A stretch of 64,000 bases of DNA. Origin: Blasia pusilla. Lineage: Eukaryota; Marchantiophyta; Marchantiopsida; Blasiales. The number at the start of each line of letters is the position of its first letter. The stretch's first letter is position 1. The position numbers were made by a program, and so were the translations under genes. The stretch is taken from NCBI GenBank assembly GCA_050084515.1, contig CM114275.1, positions 13,082,001-13,146,000 on the forward strand. Reading direction: 5' to 3'. Below the pieces are notes generated by a model that saw only the letters and a program-made list of their open reading frames with translations, made no database searches and had not been told where the DNA came from. Below, in pieces: positions 24,351 through 36,390 of this stretch.

Positions 24351-25148
24351 GTTGGTGCTTGTGCACGAGCATACTAACTAGTTTATGTTACCCCTAATGA
24401 TACTTTCCAAAATAGATTCTAATTTAGTATCTTGGTCGGCTACAAATGTCCACATGATAGAATAGCTTACCATGCCATTGATGCCGAACCACTTGGAGGC
24501 TAATAGATGAGTAATTTGTATTATCCATAGTTATTGATCCTTAATTTATTTCTAATAGATTTCTAATTTGATTGCCTTCAAAAGTGAGAGATCAAGGGTT
24601 ATGAGTAAACCTAGCATGTTAAAATTGAGATTTTTTGTTTTTATTTTCAAAATTTTGGCCAATAATTGGAATTAGTGAGTGGCTTGAGGGACATATTTGT
24701 ATTCAATGTCCAAAAACCATAAGAACTGTTTCCAATTGTGATACTCCGGAAATGTACTAAGTCCCACGTGCAACTCCTTTAACGACACTTGTCAAGACCC
24801 GATTGGCTAAAAAATTGTCATGTGTTAATCAAACAAGTCTTTGAAAATGAAAGGGGCACTATGTAATAATAACATAGATTAGGTGAGGTTTAGAGGCTCT
24901 TGATGACTACCTAATGTGAAGCCTTATAAGTCTCTACAATTTCTATTTTCTCACTATCTACTAATCTAAAAATAGAATAGGAGAATTTTTTACTATTCAT
25001 TTTTCCAAATTTCATGAAATGTTCATAAATCTTTCTCATGTTTAATATATTTTGATATTTAAATTTTAATTTCAAATTTTTAAAATTTTAGGTAGAAAAT
25101 ATTTGTTGCCCATGGGATATAGTTGGTCATACAAATGGAAATGAAATG
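24351..25148. other. AT-rich spacer flanking DMP-1
   Basis: No gene or repeat identified. The sequence just left of 25149 reads AAATG, compared with AAAGG just right of DMP-1's other end. Confidence 0.4.
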
Positions 25149-25499
25149 TGTCGTGCGCATACATATCACTACACAACATACATCGTTGTCACCGAACACA
25201 CACACAAACACGCACGATCCCATGCTAACTCATGGCATCCAAACAACGAGACAAGAAGTACCAAAATATCTCCAATCACCCCCCTAGCTGGTGGTTAGGT
25301 CCCTCTAACTCCAGATAGCCATCTATCCCTACCTACCATGACATACATCTCTCGGACGCTAAGAGCAAGAAGGCCGGGTGCTCATGTGGCCCCATCGCGT
25401 TAGTCGCCTTCCTCTCATTCATGTCAGAGAAAAAGTCGGGATTGAAACCTACCTAATATCTCCTCTATGTACATCTGGGACACATCCATTGTCCCCGAG

Positions 25500-25640
25500 G
25501 AACCCTAGTGAGAGGTGGCGTCAGACATGCCATATGCCAACCTCTCGAACAACCATCACAGACTAGCATCGTGGCCGCACCACGGGCAGAACCACACAAC
25601 ATACAACGCAAGCCTGCACAAAACTACTGCTAAGCTCGAA
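25500..25640 (-). pseudogene. DMP-1 C-terminal PHD finger, frameshifted
   Basis: Reading in the frame used by the other copies gives the C4HC3 pattern with CDGCSRGWHMAC and a W-M-C-P-R-C-T ending. PHD fingers usually bind histone H3 tails. A frame change near 25610-25630 separates it from the integrase tail in this copy. It occupies the place where chromoviruses carry a chromodomain. Confidence 0.75.
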
Positions 25641-26990
25641 TCCACTGTACCATCAATGTTAGGAAGGTGATATGGTGCACAATTACGCACATGGTCCTTC
25701 CATACCATACCATTGCGTCCCTCCAGCAAGAGAACATCGGATGGCAAAACGTCACGCACTCTCAAGATAGTGCGCCCTACAGTCACATCCAACGTCGTCG
25801 GTGCCGTCTGCTGCAAGTAGACATAATCTCCCTGATGAAACCTCTGGATAGTTGGTCGATAATGACCACCCCGAATAGTCGCATACCTCAACGTATCCCG
25901 ATGCTCCGCAATCGCCAAGTTCTTGAACGCCATGGGCATCACTCTCCGAAACAACTCAGCCCTCTAAGAACATGCTCGCATCCATACATCTGGGTCATCA
26001 AGGTCCAGCACCTTACCAGCATCTCGACGAATGGCCGCAGGTAAATCTGGCTCTCGGCCATAAAGTAGCAAGTACGGTGAAAAAGATGCTAAGGATACGT
26101 GCATGTTGAATCTCTATCCCATCGCCAACCATGGCAACTAGAGGTCCCACTCTCCTAGGTGACCTCTCTGCAAGCCATACTTGCGTAAACCCCTCTTCAC
26201 CGTCTACACAACTCTCTCCGCTAATCCATCCGCCTTGGGATGATCTCGCGAAGTCGTGCGGTGGTCGGTCAGCGCCTGATCACACAAGGCTTGGAACTCA
26301 CTGCGAAACTCCGTACCCTCGTCTGTCAACACCTCAGCCGGTGCGCCATAATGACTCAGCACTCTATCAAGGAAGGCATAAGCTACTCCCTCACTCGCTT
26401 TGTCAGGCAATGCAACCAGCTCGATCCACTTCGAGAAATGGTCGATCATCACCAACACATAACGATTGTGACGCTCTGTCAAAGGAAAAGGTCTTGCAAA
26501 ATCCAAACTCCATCTATACCCTAAGCCCATGATCGGTAATGGATGCAACTGTGGAGTCGGAGCATTGAATGATGCTCGGACCCGATCACACACCATGCAT
26601 TTGGCAACAAACTGCTGAACGTCAGTCTGCATGCCTCGCCACCAATATTGAATCAGGAGCAAGTTGTACGTCCGCTTCACCCCAAAGTGACCCAACTCCT
26701 CGTGGGCATGCTGCACTAGTTGTGCTCTCTGCGAAGGATGCGGCACTATGCATACTCTGTCATCCTCCCAAACCCTCAAAACATGTGTCTCCTCCCAACG
26801 GAACCGTCTGGCTCGCTGTAGGATCCGATCCCGCTCTCTAGCATCCACGATGCTTGTAACGCTGCCAGTACGAAGGTACTCCAACATCATGAATATCTCG
26901 GCCACTTGTCATGTCCTCATTGGCCTCAGGATCCAAGGACTCTCCTCTAGACCTCGCCATCAAAGTCTCCACACTCTCGCTCTCCATAGC
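25641..26990 (-). pseudogene. DMP-1 integrase
   Basis: The longest open part, 26204-26905 (233 residues), carries the zinc-binding HEELGH...CMVC module and the catalytic core. The core aspartates sit in WSLDFARP and VLTDEGTEF, and the glutamate in GLAERVV, so all three DDE residues are present in this copy. Downstream pieces cover LLLYGREPDLP and the SH3-like tail (QGDYVYLQQTAPTTLDV, GRTILRV, VLLLEG) at 25640-25954. Stops lie between the pieces. One is TAG where DMP-3 has CAG just before RAEL. The integrase would insert the cDNA in the nucleus. Confidence 0.85.
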
Positions 26991-26999
26991 CAACATGCC

Positions 27000-28540
27000 T
27001 AAAAAGGCTGACGCATGCCATCGTGGCACCGACTCCTCATCACTCTCTCCATGCCATCGAGCTCCAATCGCATCTCGCTGACTCGGGCATGGGTTACGAC
27101 TCAACCCCTCTGCATCCTGGTTGAGCGTCCCAGGTCTATGTACCACCTGAATATCATACTCTTGCAACAAGAGAGCCCATCTACTTAAGCTTCCTGTAAG
27201 CTTGGGACTCCATCAACCACTTGGTGGTTGATGATCGATGATGATGGTAAAGGGGTTGCCGAATAAGTAACACACCTGAAATGCGCGCACACCCACACAT
27301 GACCAAGCACTCACCCTCATCAGCGTACTTCACCTCTGTAAAGCATTGTTTGAGCGGCTAGCGTAAGCCACCACAAACTCTCTACCCTCATCATCTTGAT
27401 GGGTGAGCACCGCTCAAGCCCCAACATGCTCCAATGTGTGCAACCGAAAGGAGGGGTCGATCTCTTCAAGATGGGCGCGGGACGTCAACTCGCCTTGAGC
27501 AACTGAAATGCTCACTCCTGCTCATCCCCAGTGCCACTCTGATCCACCTTGGTCAGCAAGGCGTGGAATCGAATCCCTTGACGATCGCCGATAGAAGTTC
27601 GCCCAATCCCATGAATGCGCGAATACGGCTCACATCTGTAGGGCGTGGAATGCGTGAGATAGCCTCTACCTTCGTCAGCTGAACACCAAGGCTCCCTAGG
27701 TATATCGTATGACCTAAGTACTCAATCTGGTCGTAGAAGAACTTGCACTTGCCTGGATGTAGCTTCAGCCCATGTAATTGCAATCGTCGAAACACCTCCT
27801 CTAGATGTCGCTCATGCTCCTCAACTGTGGCGCTCAAGACTACGATGTCATGAATATAATACCTAGCAAAATCTAGACCGGCCACCCAAGATCCTATCCA
27901 TGACCCTATGAAACTCAGCCGGGGCGTTCTTTAACCCAAATGGTAAGAACCGCCACTGGTACAAAAAATCCTTCCCGTGAGGATCGATGCCCCAAAATGC
28001 AGTCTTCTGCCTGTCCTCCAATCTGATAGGCAGCTAATGGTATCCGGCTCGCAAATCCAATGAAGTGAAGATCTTTGCGTGACCAATCGCATCAAAGATC
28101 TCCTCAGGGGTGGGCATGGCATACCTATCGGACTTTGTCTGCCGATTGATAGGTTGATAATCCCCACACATCCGCCTATCCGTCCAGTTGCCATGCATAT
28201 CCTTCTTGGCGGGCATAACAATGGCAGATACATACTCCCCATGCGACATCTCCACTAGTCGTGCTCTAATCAGAGCAGGACTAGTGGAGATGTCGTAGCT
28301 GTGATTCACAGTAGCTCCTACTGTGAATCAAAGCCCTCTCCATATCATTGTACCTGTAGGGTCTTTGGAAGATCGGCGTATCACTCGACAACTCAATGTG
28401 GATCCCCGGTCCCTTCAGCGTACCCAAATCCTCCATGCTAAACCCAAAGCAGCTCCTATAACTCCTGAGGAATTGATGTATTCGGTGCCGCTCTCCTCTT
28501 GTCAACTTAGGGCCCATATCTGGCTCCCAAGTCTCCATCG
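27000..28540 (-). pseudogene. DMP-1 reverse transcriptase and RNase H
   Basis: The RT start is visible at 28281-28538 (LTRGERHRIHQFLRSYRSC, then TPIFQRPYRYNDMERALI). The fingers/palm at 28034-28309 hold VMPAKKDMHGNWTDRRMCGDY and IFTSLDLRAGYH. The catalytic box at 27847-27861 reads Y-I-H-D instead of Y-I-D-D. KLHPGKCKFFYDQIEYLGHTI follows. RNase H remnants (YASR..EGECLAAVWA type) lie at about 27240-27420, with a linker to integrase (ALLLQEYDIQVVHRPGTLN) near 27120-27170. A palindromic insertion at 28244-28330 disrupts the N-terminal part. Confidence 0.85.
28244..28330. repeat. Two adjacent snap-back palindromes in DMP-1 RT
   Basis: At 28244-28295, 17-bp arms (starting CGACATCTCC) flank an inner GCTCT-aatc-AGAGC hairpin with one mismatch. 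At 28302-28330, 13-bp arms TGATTCACAGTAG and CTACTGTGAATCA flank a 3-base loop. DMP-3 at 55365-55430 has the plain sequence without palindromes, so these arose in DMP-1. Confidence 0.9.
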
Positions 28541-28844
28541 TGACTACAGTAGGACTCTCGGGCGTGGGTATCGGTGGTTGCTATGGTGCAACCCCGTCTC
28601 GAACAACAACACTCGGCCGCTCTCTGCAAGCCAACTGCAAACTTTGATCTCCTCCATGTGCAGTGCCCGAAACCACGCTTGATGTTGTGGCTATCATCTC
28701 CTTGCGTACCTGCAAAACATCCCAAGAAGTCCAAGGGTGTCTCTCCCGATCTCCCATGGTGCGTAGATCTCCTCGGGTCTCGCCCCCAGCCATTGCCTCC
28801 ACCGTCTCAGTAGGCATGGGGCTCACCAACGCAACCGCTGTGAT

Positions 28845-29745
28845 CTATTGCGATCTCATACAACGCTCCTCAGCCACTCCCAAGCTGAGGATCCATGTCA
28901 AGCAGTTCAGGTCCATCCCCTGACCCAAGACATGGCGTCGTGATGCCTGTGACACTAATGGTACTGTCGTCACTCCTGTGGGAAATCTCATCGCTCGCTC
29001 TCTCTCGTCGACGTTGGGCTCCATCAACCGCTGAGCCTGCTCATCCCAAACCAAGCCAGGACCGGCCTCCTTGTATGCATAGGAAGCGGGAAAAATCATT
29101 AACGTGGGCAAGGCTGCCTACGGCCTGCCTACCCTGTTGACCACAAACAATGGTGGTCGATCATCATGCCTCACTGCCTGTGATCGACGACCTGGATCCA
29201 GAATGGAATCTACTAACAAAGGGGAGGGGCGCTCCACTCTCGCATACGCCCTCTATAACACCGCATGGGGCACCAAGTTGGTCCACTATAGACGCGGGCG
29301 ATGGGCTCTAGAACCTACACTCGCCGCATCCAAGAACACTGCTGGGCCGATCCACGCATGCACATGATGAGCACTCGTCACCACCCGTGACCTGGAGCTC
29401 CTAAGATCGGCACATTTTCCAAAATGTAGGCTAGAGAATGAGACATGTGCTCCTGCAACTGCCGTAAGACCCTCAACATCTCCCAAAACAACCTAGATCG
29501 AGTGTCAGCCAACCCGCTGCCTTGTCGAGCACTCGATTGGCCCTGACATGGCCAACCAGCAATGACCAAATCAATGGTCCCTACCCGCTCTAAGTCCTGC
29601 GCCCCGAACAACGAAATATCCCTTGGTAGGGAACTTTGGTATCCTTGTATTGCGGACGCAGACAATAAGTCGGGAAAACATAGGCGTAACTGCGCCTTAT
29701 GTCGTAGTGAGACGCGCCTTACAACATCATCACTCTCCACATACA
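28845..29745 (-). pseudogene. DMP-1 cytosine-C5 DNA methyltransferase domain, partial
   Basis: Cytosine MTases transfer a methyl group from AdoMet to C5 of cytosine. Motif IV with the catalytic cysteine reads IDLVIAGWPCQGQSS (PCQ at 29543-29551). Motif VI reads YILENVPILG (ENV at 29411-29419). After a frameshift near 29400, motif VIII appears as WIGPAVFLDAASVGSRAHRP followed by a stop and WTNL. Motif IX-like RERAMRFPTG and motif X-like VLGQGMDLNCLTW lie in 28845-29111. Motif order is canonical, unlike rearranged plant DRM enzymes, and the short spacing resembles DNMT3. Motif I is deleted here, so AdoMet binding would be lost. Confidence 0.85.
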
Positions 29746-30346
29746 GGTACTGTCATACTCGCCACAACGGTGGCCGCCCCCAACAACGTGCTCCACACAT
29801 GCCCCTCCTGAGCATCAACAATAGGAGTTGTCGCACTCGCTTCTCCCATCGCCCTCCGTGCCAGCTTACCAACAACATCACCAACTCTCAAGGAACTTTG
29901 ATGAGGACCCATCGATGGGGTCCTCATCGCTTCGGACAACGTGAAAGATTGAGGAAGCCTAGTCTGTTTTCTGGCTTCCCCTTGTTGTGTATCCAACTCT
30001 GCGGCTGCTCCACGCGTCACAACTACGCCGGCCTCCAGCTGGGCAACCCCGCACATCCAGCCAGGATCCTCCTGATCTTTGGCTGCTCCATATGATGTCG
30101 ATGCCACGGATCCGGCATCGGGTAACCTCAATGCCATAGCGGCAATGCTCTCTGTGTTTGTTGTATCGGCGACCATCCCAGCCTCATGTCCGGCGTCTCC
30201 CTCGGCGCGTCTAGGTGGTGGTACTCTACCTCCTCCATGGGCAGCTCCACCACCCTGTCGGGCAACTCCAACTCCTCGTCCCCCAACGGGACCACCTGGT
30301 GCACGATCTCTAGCCCACTCGGACCGGCTACTCGCTCTAGTGCCCT
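29746..30346 (-). pseudogene. DMP-1 gag C-terminal region up to the protease deletion
   Basis: The 148-residue frame 29730-30176 matches DMP-2 and DMP-3. Shared blocks are IAAMALRLPDAGSVASTSYG, EDPGWMCGVAQLEA, SFTLSEAMRTPSMGP, ARRAMGEASA and the LLGAATVV end point. In other copies the text then runs through a protease. Here it jumps directly to MTase sequence (DDVVRRVSLRHK), marking an internal deletion of roughly 1.1 kb. A glycine/proline-rich stretch precedes it, next to the chromovirus insertion point. Confidence 0.75.
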
Positions 30347-30351
30347 CTCTG
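30347..30351. other. Target-site duplication CTCTG, left copy
   Basis: CTCTG directly precedes the chromovirus left LTR start (TGTCGCG) and matches 37348-37352. Other DMP copies have a single CTCTGGCCCTC here, for example near 58010. Confidence 0.9.
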
Positions 30352-31354
30352 TGTCGCGCCCCTACTCTCCTTGAACGTCAATCTTTAGTGTTGCGGAAGC
30401 GTGCGTTCAGTAGGTCACGAACTCATCGCCGATCTGCACCCAAACACGCACTCTCGTTAGTCGGGTTTGGCCAACCGGCGTTCCAACCCACCGAGTCCTC
30501 AACTCGGCGTCTCATCAAGCTCAACCTTCCTTAGTTCCTAGCTTCCAACACATGGCAAGTCCTTCAAGACTTGGAACAGACTTTCTGGTTAGTCCAAGGA
30601 TCTGAAACGGCACTTGCGCGCCTAGCGATCCCCCAATTGTTCAACGGTCCTCGGGTGAGTTCGAACCGAGACCCAAGTAATTGAGTCGCGGGGTGGAATC
30701 CAAGAGGATGTCTAAAATCGCCTCATTGGACTTGGTGCAGAGTTTTCCAACCCAACCCCAAACTCGCATTCCGTTCCATGCCCTTGAGCGGCCCCCCTGG
30801 CGCCCAAAGTGGGGTTTGGGTTCCAATCACTCTCGGAGACCTTCCCCCTTACTAGTACTTCTGGGGTTCTCCAATAACCCCTCCCCTTTGGGAAAAGAGG
30901 GTCGGGCCCTTCATTGTGGCCCTCAACCCGACTCCACTTACAGTCGTTTTCGGGTGGTATCTCGGCCGCTGCTTATGCGTTTGCAGTGATATTTCATGCG
31001 TTTGGACCGGCTCTCCAAAAGCTTTTGAACGCATGCTTATTTGCTCCAAACGCATCTTGGCGCTAAAAGTTATGGCCATAAATATAGTCGGAAACTCTCA
31101 AACGCTAGTGGCGTTCCAAATCCGGATCTTCCCTTTGGCAACCCACTTCCTAGACTCAACTTCTTTCAAGTCTCATTTCGCGTTTGGTCCAGGTTTCTCA
31201 ATCGCGACCATAACACCTGAAACGCGACTCCTCGTTCGCGTCTCGTCTCTTGTCTCCTCTTTGAGACAACTCCAACGCGCAAACCATCTTAGCGTGAGCC
31301 CGCTAATGTTCCGATGTTCCGCTTGGCACTTGTTTGGTCATGAGGGTCGCGACA
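30352..31354 (-). repeat. Chromovirus 3' LTR (left)
   Basis: Begins TGTCGCGCC and ends CGCGACA, 1003 bp. It matches 36391-37347. Open frames inside it (for example 30916-31434 and 30852-31079) are repeated in the other LTR and are not genes. Confidence 0.9.
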
Positions 31355-31370
31355 CTCACCCCTCTTTTAA
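31355..31370 (-). promoter_or_regulatory. Polypurine tract
   Basis: On the minus strand a purine run (AAAAGAGGGGTGAG) ends exactly at the 3' LTR start. This is the usual primer for plus-strand DNA synthesis. Confidence 0.85.
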
Positions 31371-32044
31371 GGTTGATGCCCTCATCAACGCAAACTTTTA
31401 TTATGTCAAGTCTCCTGGGCAGCCTACCCCTTGACATTGAATTGCGTTCTGGTGGCTAACCCGCAATTCCTCTTAGTCTCTAGTTGTCGCTTTGCCCCAC
31501 TTAGAATTATTAGCCTCTCATCTTCGATAAGCCTGGACTAGTTCCAAGGAACTAACCTATCAAATAAGCTAACTAAGTGTGCAACCTTAGACTCTTTCGA
31601 CTCATTCTTTGTAAACATCACACTGTTTACCTGGTCCACAAATCGTACTACTATTGGGTCGCTCTCGTATTCGACTTAGGCGCGTCACTAAGTTTACTTA
31701 TGTGGCCACAAGTAAGATCACCCCAACCCCCAAGACAGACTTCATCTGCCCCGCCGACGCTAGGGCGAGCCCGAGTGTAATCCAACACAAGGTCCTGTTC
31801 TAGGTGCTTATCCACATACGAGCTCTCACCTCAAATACTCCTTGTCTGTCCTCTTGTCGTACATTCTAAGTCTATGATGAACGACTCATAGCCATGCACT
31901 ACCACATACAAATTGCAATCAACACTGGTATCGAATCTCCAAATCCATACACTCCTTTATTGCAACACTAGCATATTCTAGTTACAACGGCCTCCGGCCC
32001 AAGATTCCACTGGTTACAAGTCATGTCTCTAGCTTCTTCTCGTA
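31371..32044. other. Non-coding stretch between chromovirus integrase stop and polypurine tract
   Basis: About 670 bases inside the element with only a short plus-strand frame (31577-31780) of no evident meaning. It serves as the element's 3' untranslated part. Confidence 0.5.
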
Positions 32045-33350
32045 CTAACGTATGTGCTTCGCTTGTGTTCGCTTGAAGTCACGCAACAACTCTTGCGCGT
32101 TTTCCAAATCCGCCTCCGCAATCCAAGTCGCCTCCTTCACATGGTAGCCCTTCATTTTACCAAGTATTCATACTTGTTGGCCCGACGTCTCGAACGTAAG
32201 ATGGTCTCCACCTCAAACTCTGGCTCTTCATTTACGATGACCGGGTGCGGTCTCACCACTTGTCTCCGCTCGAAACGTCCATTATCTTGAAGATATTTCT
32301 TCAACAACGACAGATGAAAGGTCGGGTGAATCTTGAACTCTTCCGGCAGCCTCAACATATACACATCCTCAAACAGGTTTGCCACAATCACATACGGTCC
32401 AGCATACTTGGCAGACAGCTTTGCAGACAACTCTTTCGGAAGAATGAGGTTCTTTACACTCAACCACACTTGTTCTCCAACTTGGAATCGTACTTGGCGC
32501 CGACTCTTGTTACCATGCTTAACGTACCTCATTTGAGCTTTTGCAAGACTTCGCCTCGCGCTCTCTTCCCGTTCTCGCATCTCTACCAACAAACTTTCTG
32601 CCGTCGCTTGTCGTGTTCGTGCCAATGTTGTACCCTTCGAAAGGGCTAGATCAAGAGGCCCTTCTGGCTCTCGTCCATTTTCCAGGAGAAACGGAGATTC
32701 TCGATTGCGAAATGCTTGGTCGAGTTGTAGTGATATTCCGCCATGCTCACCACTGACCCAATCGCGTTGATCAAGACGACATAATTCCTTAAATCTTGAT
32801 TCACGATAGAGTTTACCTTTTTAGTCCATCCATCCGCGTGGGTGGAAAGCCGTACTGAAACTCAGGTTGGTCTTAAACCTTCTGAACAAGTGCTTCCAGA
32901 AAGCACTAGTAAACTTTGGATCCCGATCTGAAACAATGCTCCTCGGCAAACCATGAGCACACCACCAGCTATCGAGGAATAGTTGCGCGTCAGATACGCC
33001 GTTTGCGGAATCCACCGTCGGCACGAATCTCGCCAACTTGCTAAACCGATCAACAATCACAAGTATAGCGTTGTATCCCTAAGATTCCGGAAGACTCGTG
33101 ATGAAATCCATACTCACACTTTGCAAGGGTCATTCGGAATCGGCAAGGGATGCAAGACAAGCCCTGTTTCTTATCATAAGAGACTCTATTCGCTGGCGGA
33201 GTCACAGGTCTTCACATCTTGAGCAACATCCTCTTTCATGTTGGGCCAAAGAACCGCTTTGAGAGCGACTAGCGTGAGATTTCTCTCCTTTATGTCCGCC
33301 AAGGGCCGTCGTGACATTCCGCTAACACCTTGGTTCGCATCGCCTTACGC
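32045..33350 (-). pseudogene. Chromovirus integrase with C-terminal chromodomain
   Basis: The integrase core at 32821-33060 carries VDRFSKLARFVPT, GLPRSIVSDRDPKF and TSAFW. The C-terminal part at 32152-32625 has the GPY/F module (LSAKYAGPYVIVANL), the IHPTFHLSLLKKY block and then a chromodomain starting EPEFEVETILRSRR. The domain continues after a one-base shift (KGYHVKEATWIAEADL) to a TAG at 32045-32047. Chromodomains steer integration through methylated histone tails. Frame breaks lie between the pieces, including near 32150 and 32820. The PHD-bearing DMP element is a useful contrast. Confidence 0.85.
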
Positions 33351-33679
33351 CCTACATATAGATCCTACTTTGATTGAACCTTAGTAAACCATGCCTCAAA
33401 CTTATGTTGGCCACCTTTCTCCCCGCTTCAACTTCCTCGGTATTCCCTGGCTTGAGCATCCTTCATATATCCTTCACTTAATCCTTCTTTCCAAATCTGT
33501 TTCCTTAGGGAACATTGCTCTCAAGACTGTGTAAATCGATGGCATGTGTTCCTCCTTGCGACTTAACGATCCGGAATCACATTATCTTTACCTGGCTTAT
33601 GAATCAACTCAACATCCATCAGCGCCAAGGTATCATGCCATCGCAATTGTTTCGGTGTCACTCGATCCTAGGTCTCAAA

Positions 33680-35429
33680 TTACTTGAGTGATATATTATC
33701 GGTGAATACTCGAGTCCTGTGGAGCCCTATATAATGCCGCCACTTCCTCAAGCAATGTACCACCGCGAACAACTCTTTCTCGTGAGTAGGCCATCTCCTT
33801 TCAGTATCACTAAGCTTCTTGCTCTCATATGCCACCGGTCTCCCTTCTTGCACCAACATTCCTGCAACCGCGAAATCACTAGCATCGGTATGCACTTGAA
33901 CAGTTTGTCAAACTCCGGCGGCTTTTAACACTTTGGTTCTGCGGTAGAATCTGCTTCACTCGGTTGAATGCCTCATTAACTTCCTGGGTCCAAGTCGTGT
34001 TGGCAAACTTTGCTGTCCAATCCGTGAGAGGTCTCACAATTCCCGAGAAGTTTTTCACATAAGTACGATAAAATTGCACCGCACCTATGAACCTCCTCAT
34101 CCCCTTTACAGTGGATGGGGTTCCCCTCGAAATCGCCTTTACCTTTTCCATGTCGGGATCGACGCCATCTGACCGACTTGTGACCACGTGCCCCAAGAAT
34201 TTGATCTTTCTCAAACCGAATTCGCTCTTCTCTACATTCGCATACAGCTGATTTGCCCTTAGCTTAGACAAGACCGCTCTCACATGTCAAACGTGCTCCT
34301 CTAGTGACTTTGAATAGATAAGTATGTCATCGATATAGATGATAACATACTCATCCATTTCCTTGTGAAAAATGGAGTTCATCAATGTGGTGAACGTTGG
34401 AGGCGCGTTACATAGACCGAAAAGGCATCACTACAAACTCAAAGGAACAGTATCTCTCTCCCGCACGATCTTCTCCACATCTGCCTCGGCAATCCGAATC
34501 AGTAATATCGTGACTTCAAGTCAATCCTATTGAAATATCTCGCTACTTTTGCCGACCTATCAAAGAGATCATCTATCCTCGGAAGAGGATAATTGTTCGA
34601 ACCGTCACTTTGTTGAGGTACGATAATCAACACATAGCCTCATCTTTCCATCCTTCTTCTTTACAAAGAGAACAGGTGCTCCATAAGGTGACTTGCTAGT
34701 CCTAATGTAACCCTTTTCCAAGAGCTCACTTAACTGCTTTTTCAACTCAAGAAGTTCCTCCTGATTCAACCTATATGGTGCTTTTGAAGGCGGTTGGGAA
34801 TCGGGTATGATCTCTATCTTATGATCTACAGCTCTATGCGACGGCAATTCAGTCGGAAGCTCATTTGTCAAGACATCCTCAAACTCCTTGACCACTTCCT
34901 GGAGTGGTTCTGGGACTCCCCTTGAAGCAGTGTCTTGATCTCTGCGTATACTGCTTGAAGCCTCCTCCACTTGTCTCATCAAGTAGTGAAATCCATCCTC
35001 CAACTCAGTCATGCTCCTCCTTGTGATCGAGTTCACCAACTCCATTTTCGTTGGAACCTCACGGACCAACCACACCTGTAACCGTTTGCCTTTTAGCAAG
35101 ACGCTCAACCTCAATGGTCGGCGTCTTAACTCCACCTCATACGCATCTAGGAATGTATTCCCCAAAACTCCGTCGATGCCATCCATTTCGCACACAGTGA
35201 AATTCTCCTTCAACTCGAATACCCCGCATCCTACTGTCAAACCCAAGACCAAATCAGAAGTCCGATGAGACTTGCCTCCTGCAAATCCCACTTGAATGGG
35301 CTTGTCCGCCTTAGAGGTAGAGAGCCCTAGTTCCTTCACGATTCTCGCGCTTAGGAAGGAGTGCGAAGCACCTGTATCCACAAGCAACAACACATCGCGA
35401 TCAGAAATCTTGGATCTTACGTACACCAA
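33680..35429 (-). pseudogene. Chromovirus protease, reverse transcriptase, RNase H
   Basis: The 274-residue frame 34605-35429 begins at the aspartic protease (LLVDTGASHSFLSARIV). It runs through a linker to the RT start (HKIEIIPDSQPPSKAPYRLN, then APVLFVKKKDGKMRLCVDYR). After frame breaks the catalytic box reads IIYIDDILIY near 34310-34345. Later pieces are KIKFLGHVVTSRSDGVDPD and GAVQFYRTYVKNFS (33879-34283). RNase H shows MHTDASDFAVAGMLVQ, LSDTERRWPTHEKELFAVV and FTDN (33680-33895). All key residues are visible, so inactivation comes from frame breaks. Confidence 0.88.
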
Positions 35430-35439
35430 ATTGTGCGTC

Positions 35440-36340
35440 CTCTAGGTGACTTGAAGGGACGTCTCGAGATCGCCCGCCAACAGATGCTTAGCAGCAAACG
35501 CAATCATACTCCCATTACTAACCTTCGGTTTCGAACACCCTTTCGACAGGTGCCCCGGTTCGCCACAGTTGTAGCATACGACCTTGCCATTCCCTGACTT
35601 TGAGTGTTGTCCTCCTTTTGGTTTCGCATGAAGCTCCACTCGTTTTGCTGCCGGGGCAGATGACTCTCCTGGTTCGTGCTGGCCCCCACTCCAGCCTCTT
35701 TTGAACGTCTCCTTATTTTTCGACTTCTTCGAAAAACCTTTTGGCTCGAAGGGTTTCTGGGTTTGGACATCATCGTCCCCAATCTGCTCCGCTAGCGGAG
35801 AAGGTCGCGACGTCTCGGCAACGCGTCGGCATTCGGTAAAAGGGCCTTTTCAGCGCTCGGCTGATCCACTAATGAAGATAGCCTTCTTCGCGTGTTCATC
35901 CATCTTTGGACTAGAACTCAGTTTCGCACTAAACTCCCTCACATAGGCGCTTAAGGAACCACTCTGCCGCATCCGCACGCATTCCACTGTGTCACGCAAC
36001 CCTTGGTACTCCGGAGTGAACCGATCCCCAATCAACTCCTTGAACTCCTCCCAACTCAGAGGTGACTCGCCGCTCAGATATTCCTCTCGTTGAGTTGTCC
36101 ACCATTGTAGAGCATGATCCTTCAGAAAGTAACGGCTACCGTCACCTTGTCCGCTTTCGGCTGACCCTCTGCGCCTCGAATTCTGATTTCAATTCCGTAA
36201 GGAAATCCTTCACTTTCGCGGCGCCCCACTCCAATGAATGGCGTGGGCGGGTTCGTCTTGCGAGCTTTTGCCGATACCGGGTTTGGTGGCCTCTAACTCA
36301 GTAATCCGCTTGCTTTTTGGGACATCTGCTCCACCAACAC
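35440..36340 (-). pseudogene. Chromovirus gag
   Basis: The capsid region reads HALQWWTTQREEYLSG, WEEFKELIGDRFTPEYQGLR and FSAKLSSSPKMDEHAKKAIF (35850-36120). A nucleocapsid CCHC knuckle follows, CYNCGEPGHLSKGC, at about 35520-35580. Gag packages element RNA into cytoplasmic particles. At least three frame breaks occur. The 5' part abuts the truncated 5' LTR, and no start codon context or leader remains. Confidence 0.8.
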
Positions 36341-36390
36341 CTTCAACAAGTCCAACGCCTGGCTCGACTCCGTCCTTTCCTCACGAGCGT

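Noticed and set aside
30916-31434. 172-residue plus-strand frame, and its twin at 36909-37388
   Set aside because: Both lie in the chromovirus LTRs and start identically because the LTRs are repeats. No domain; not genes.
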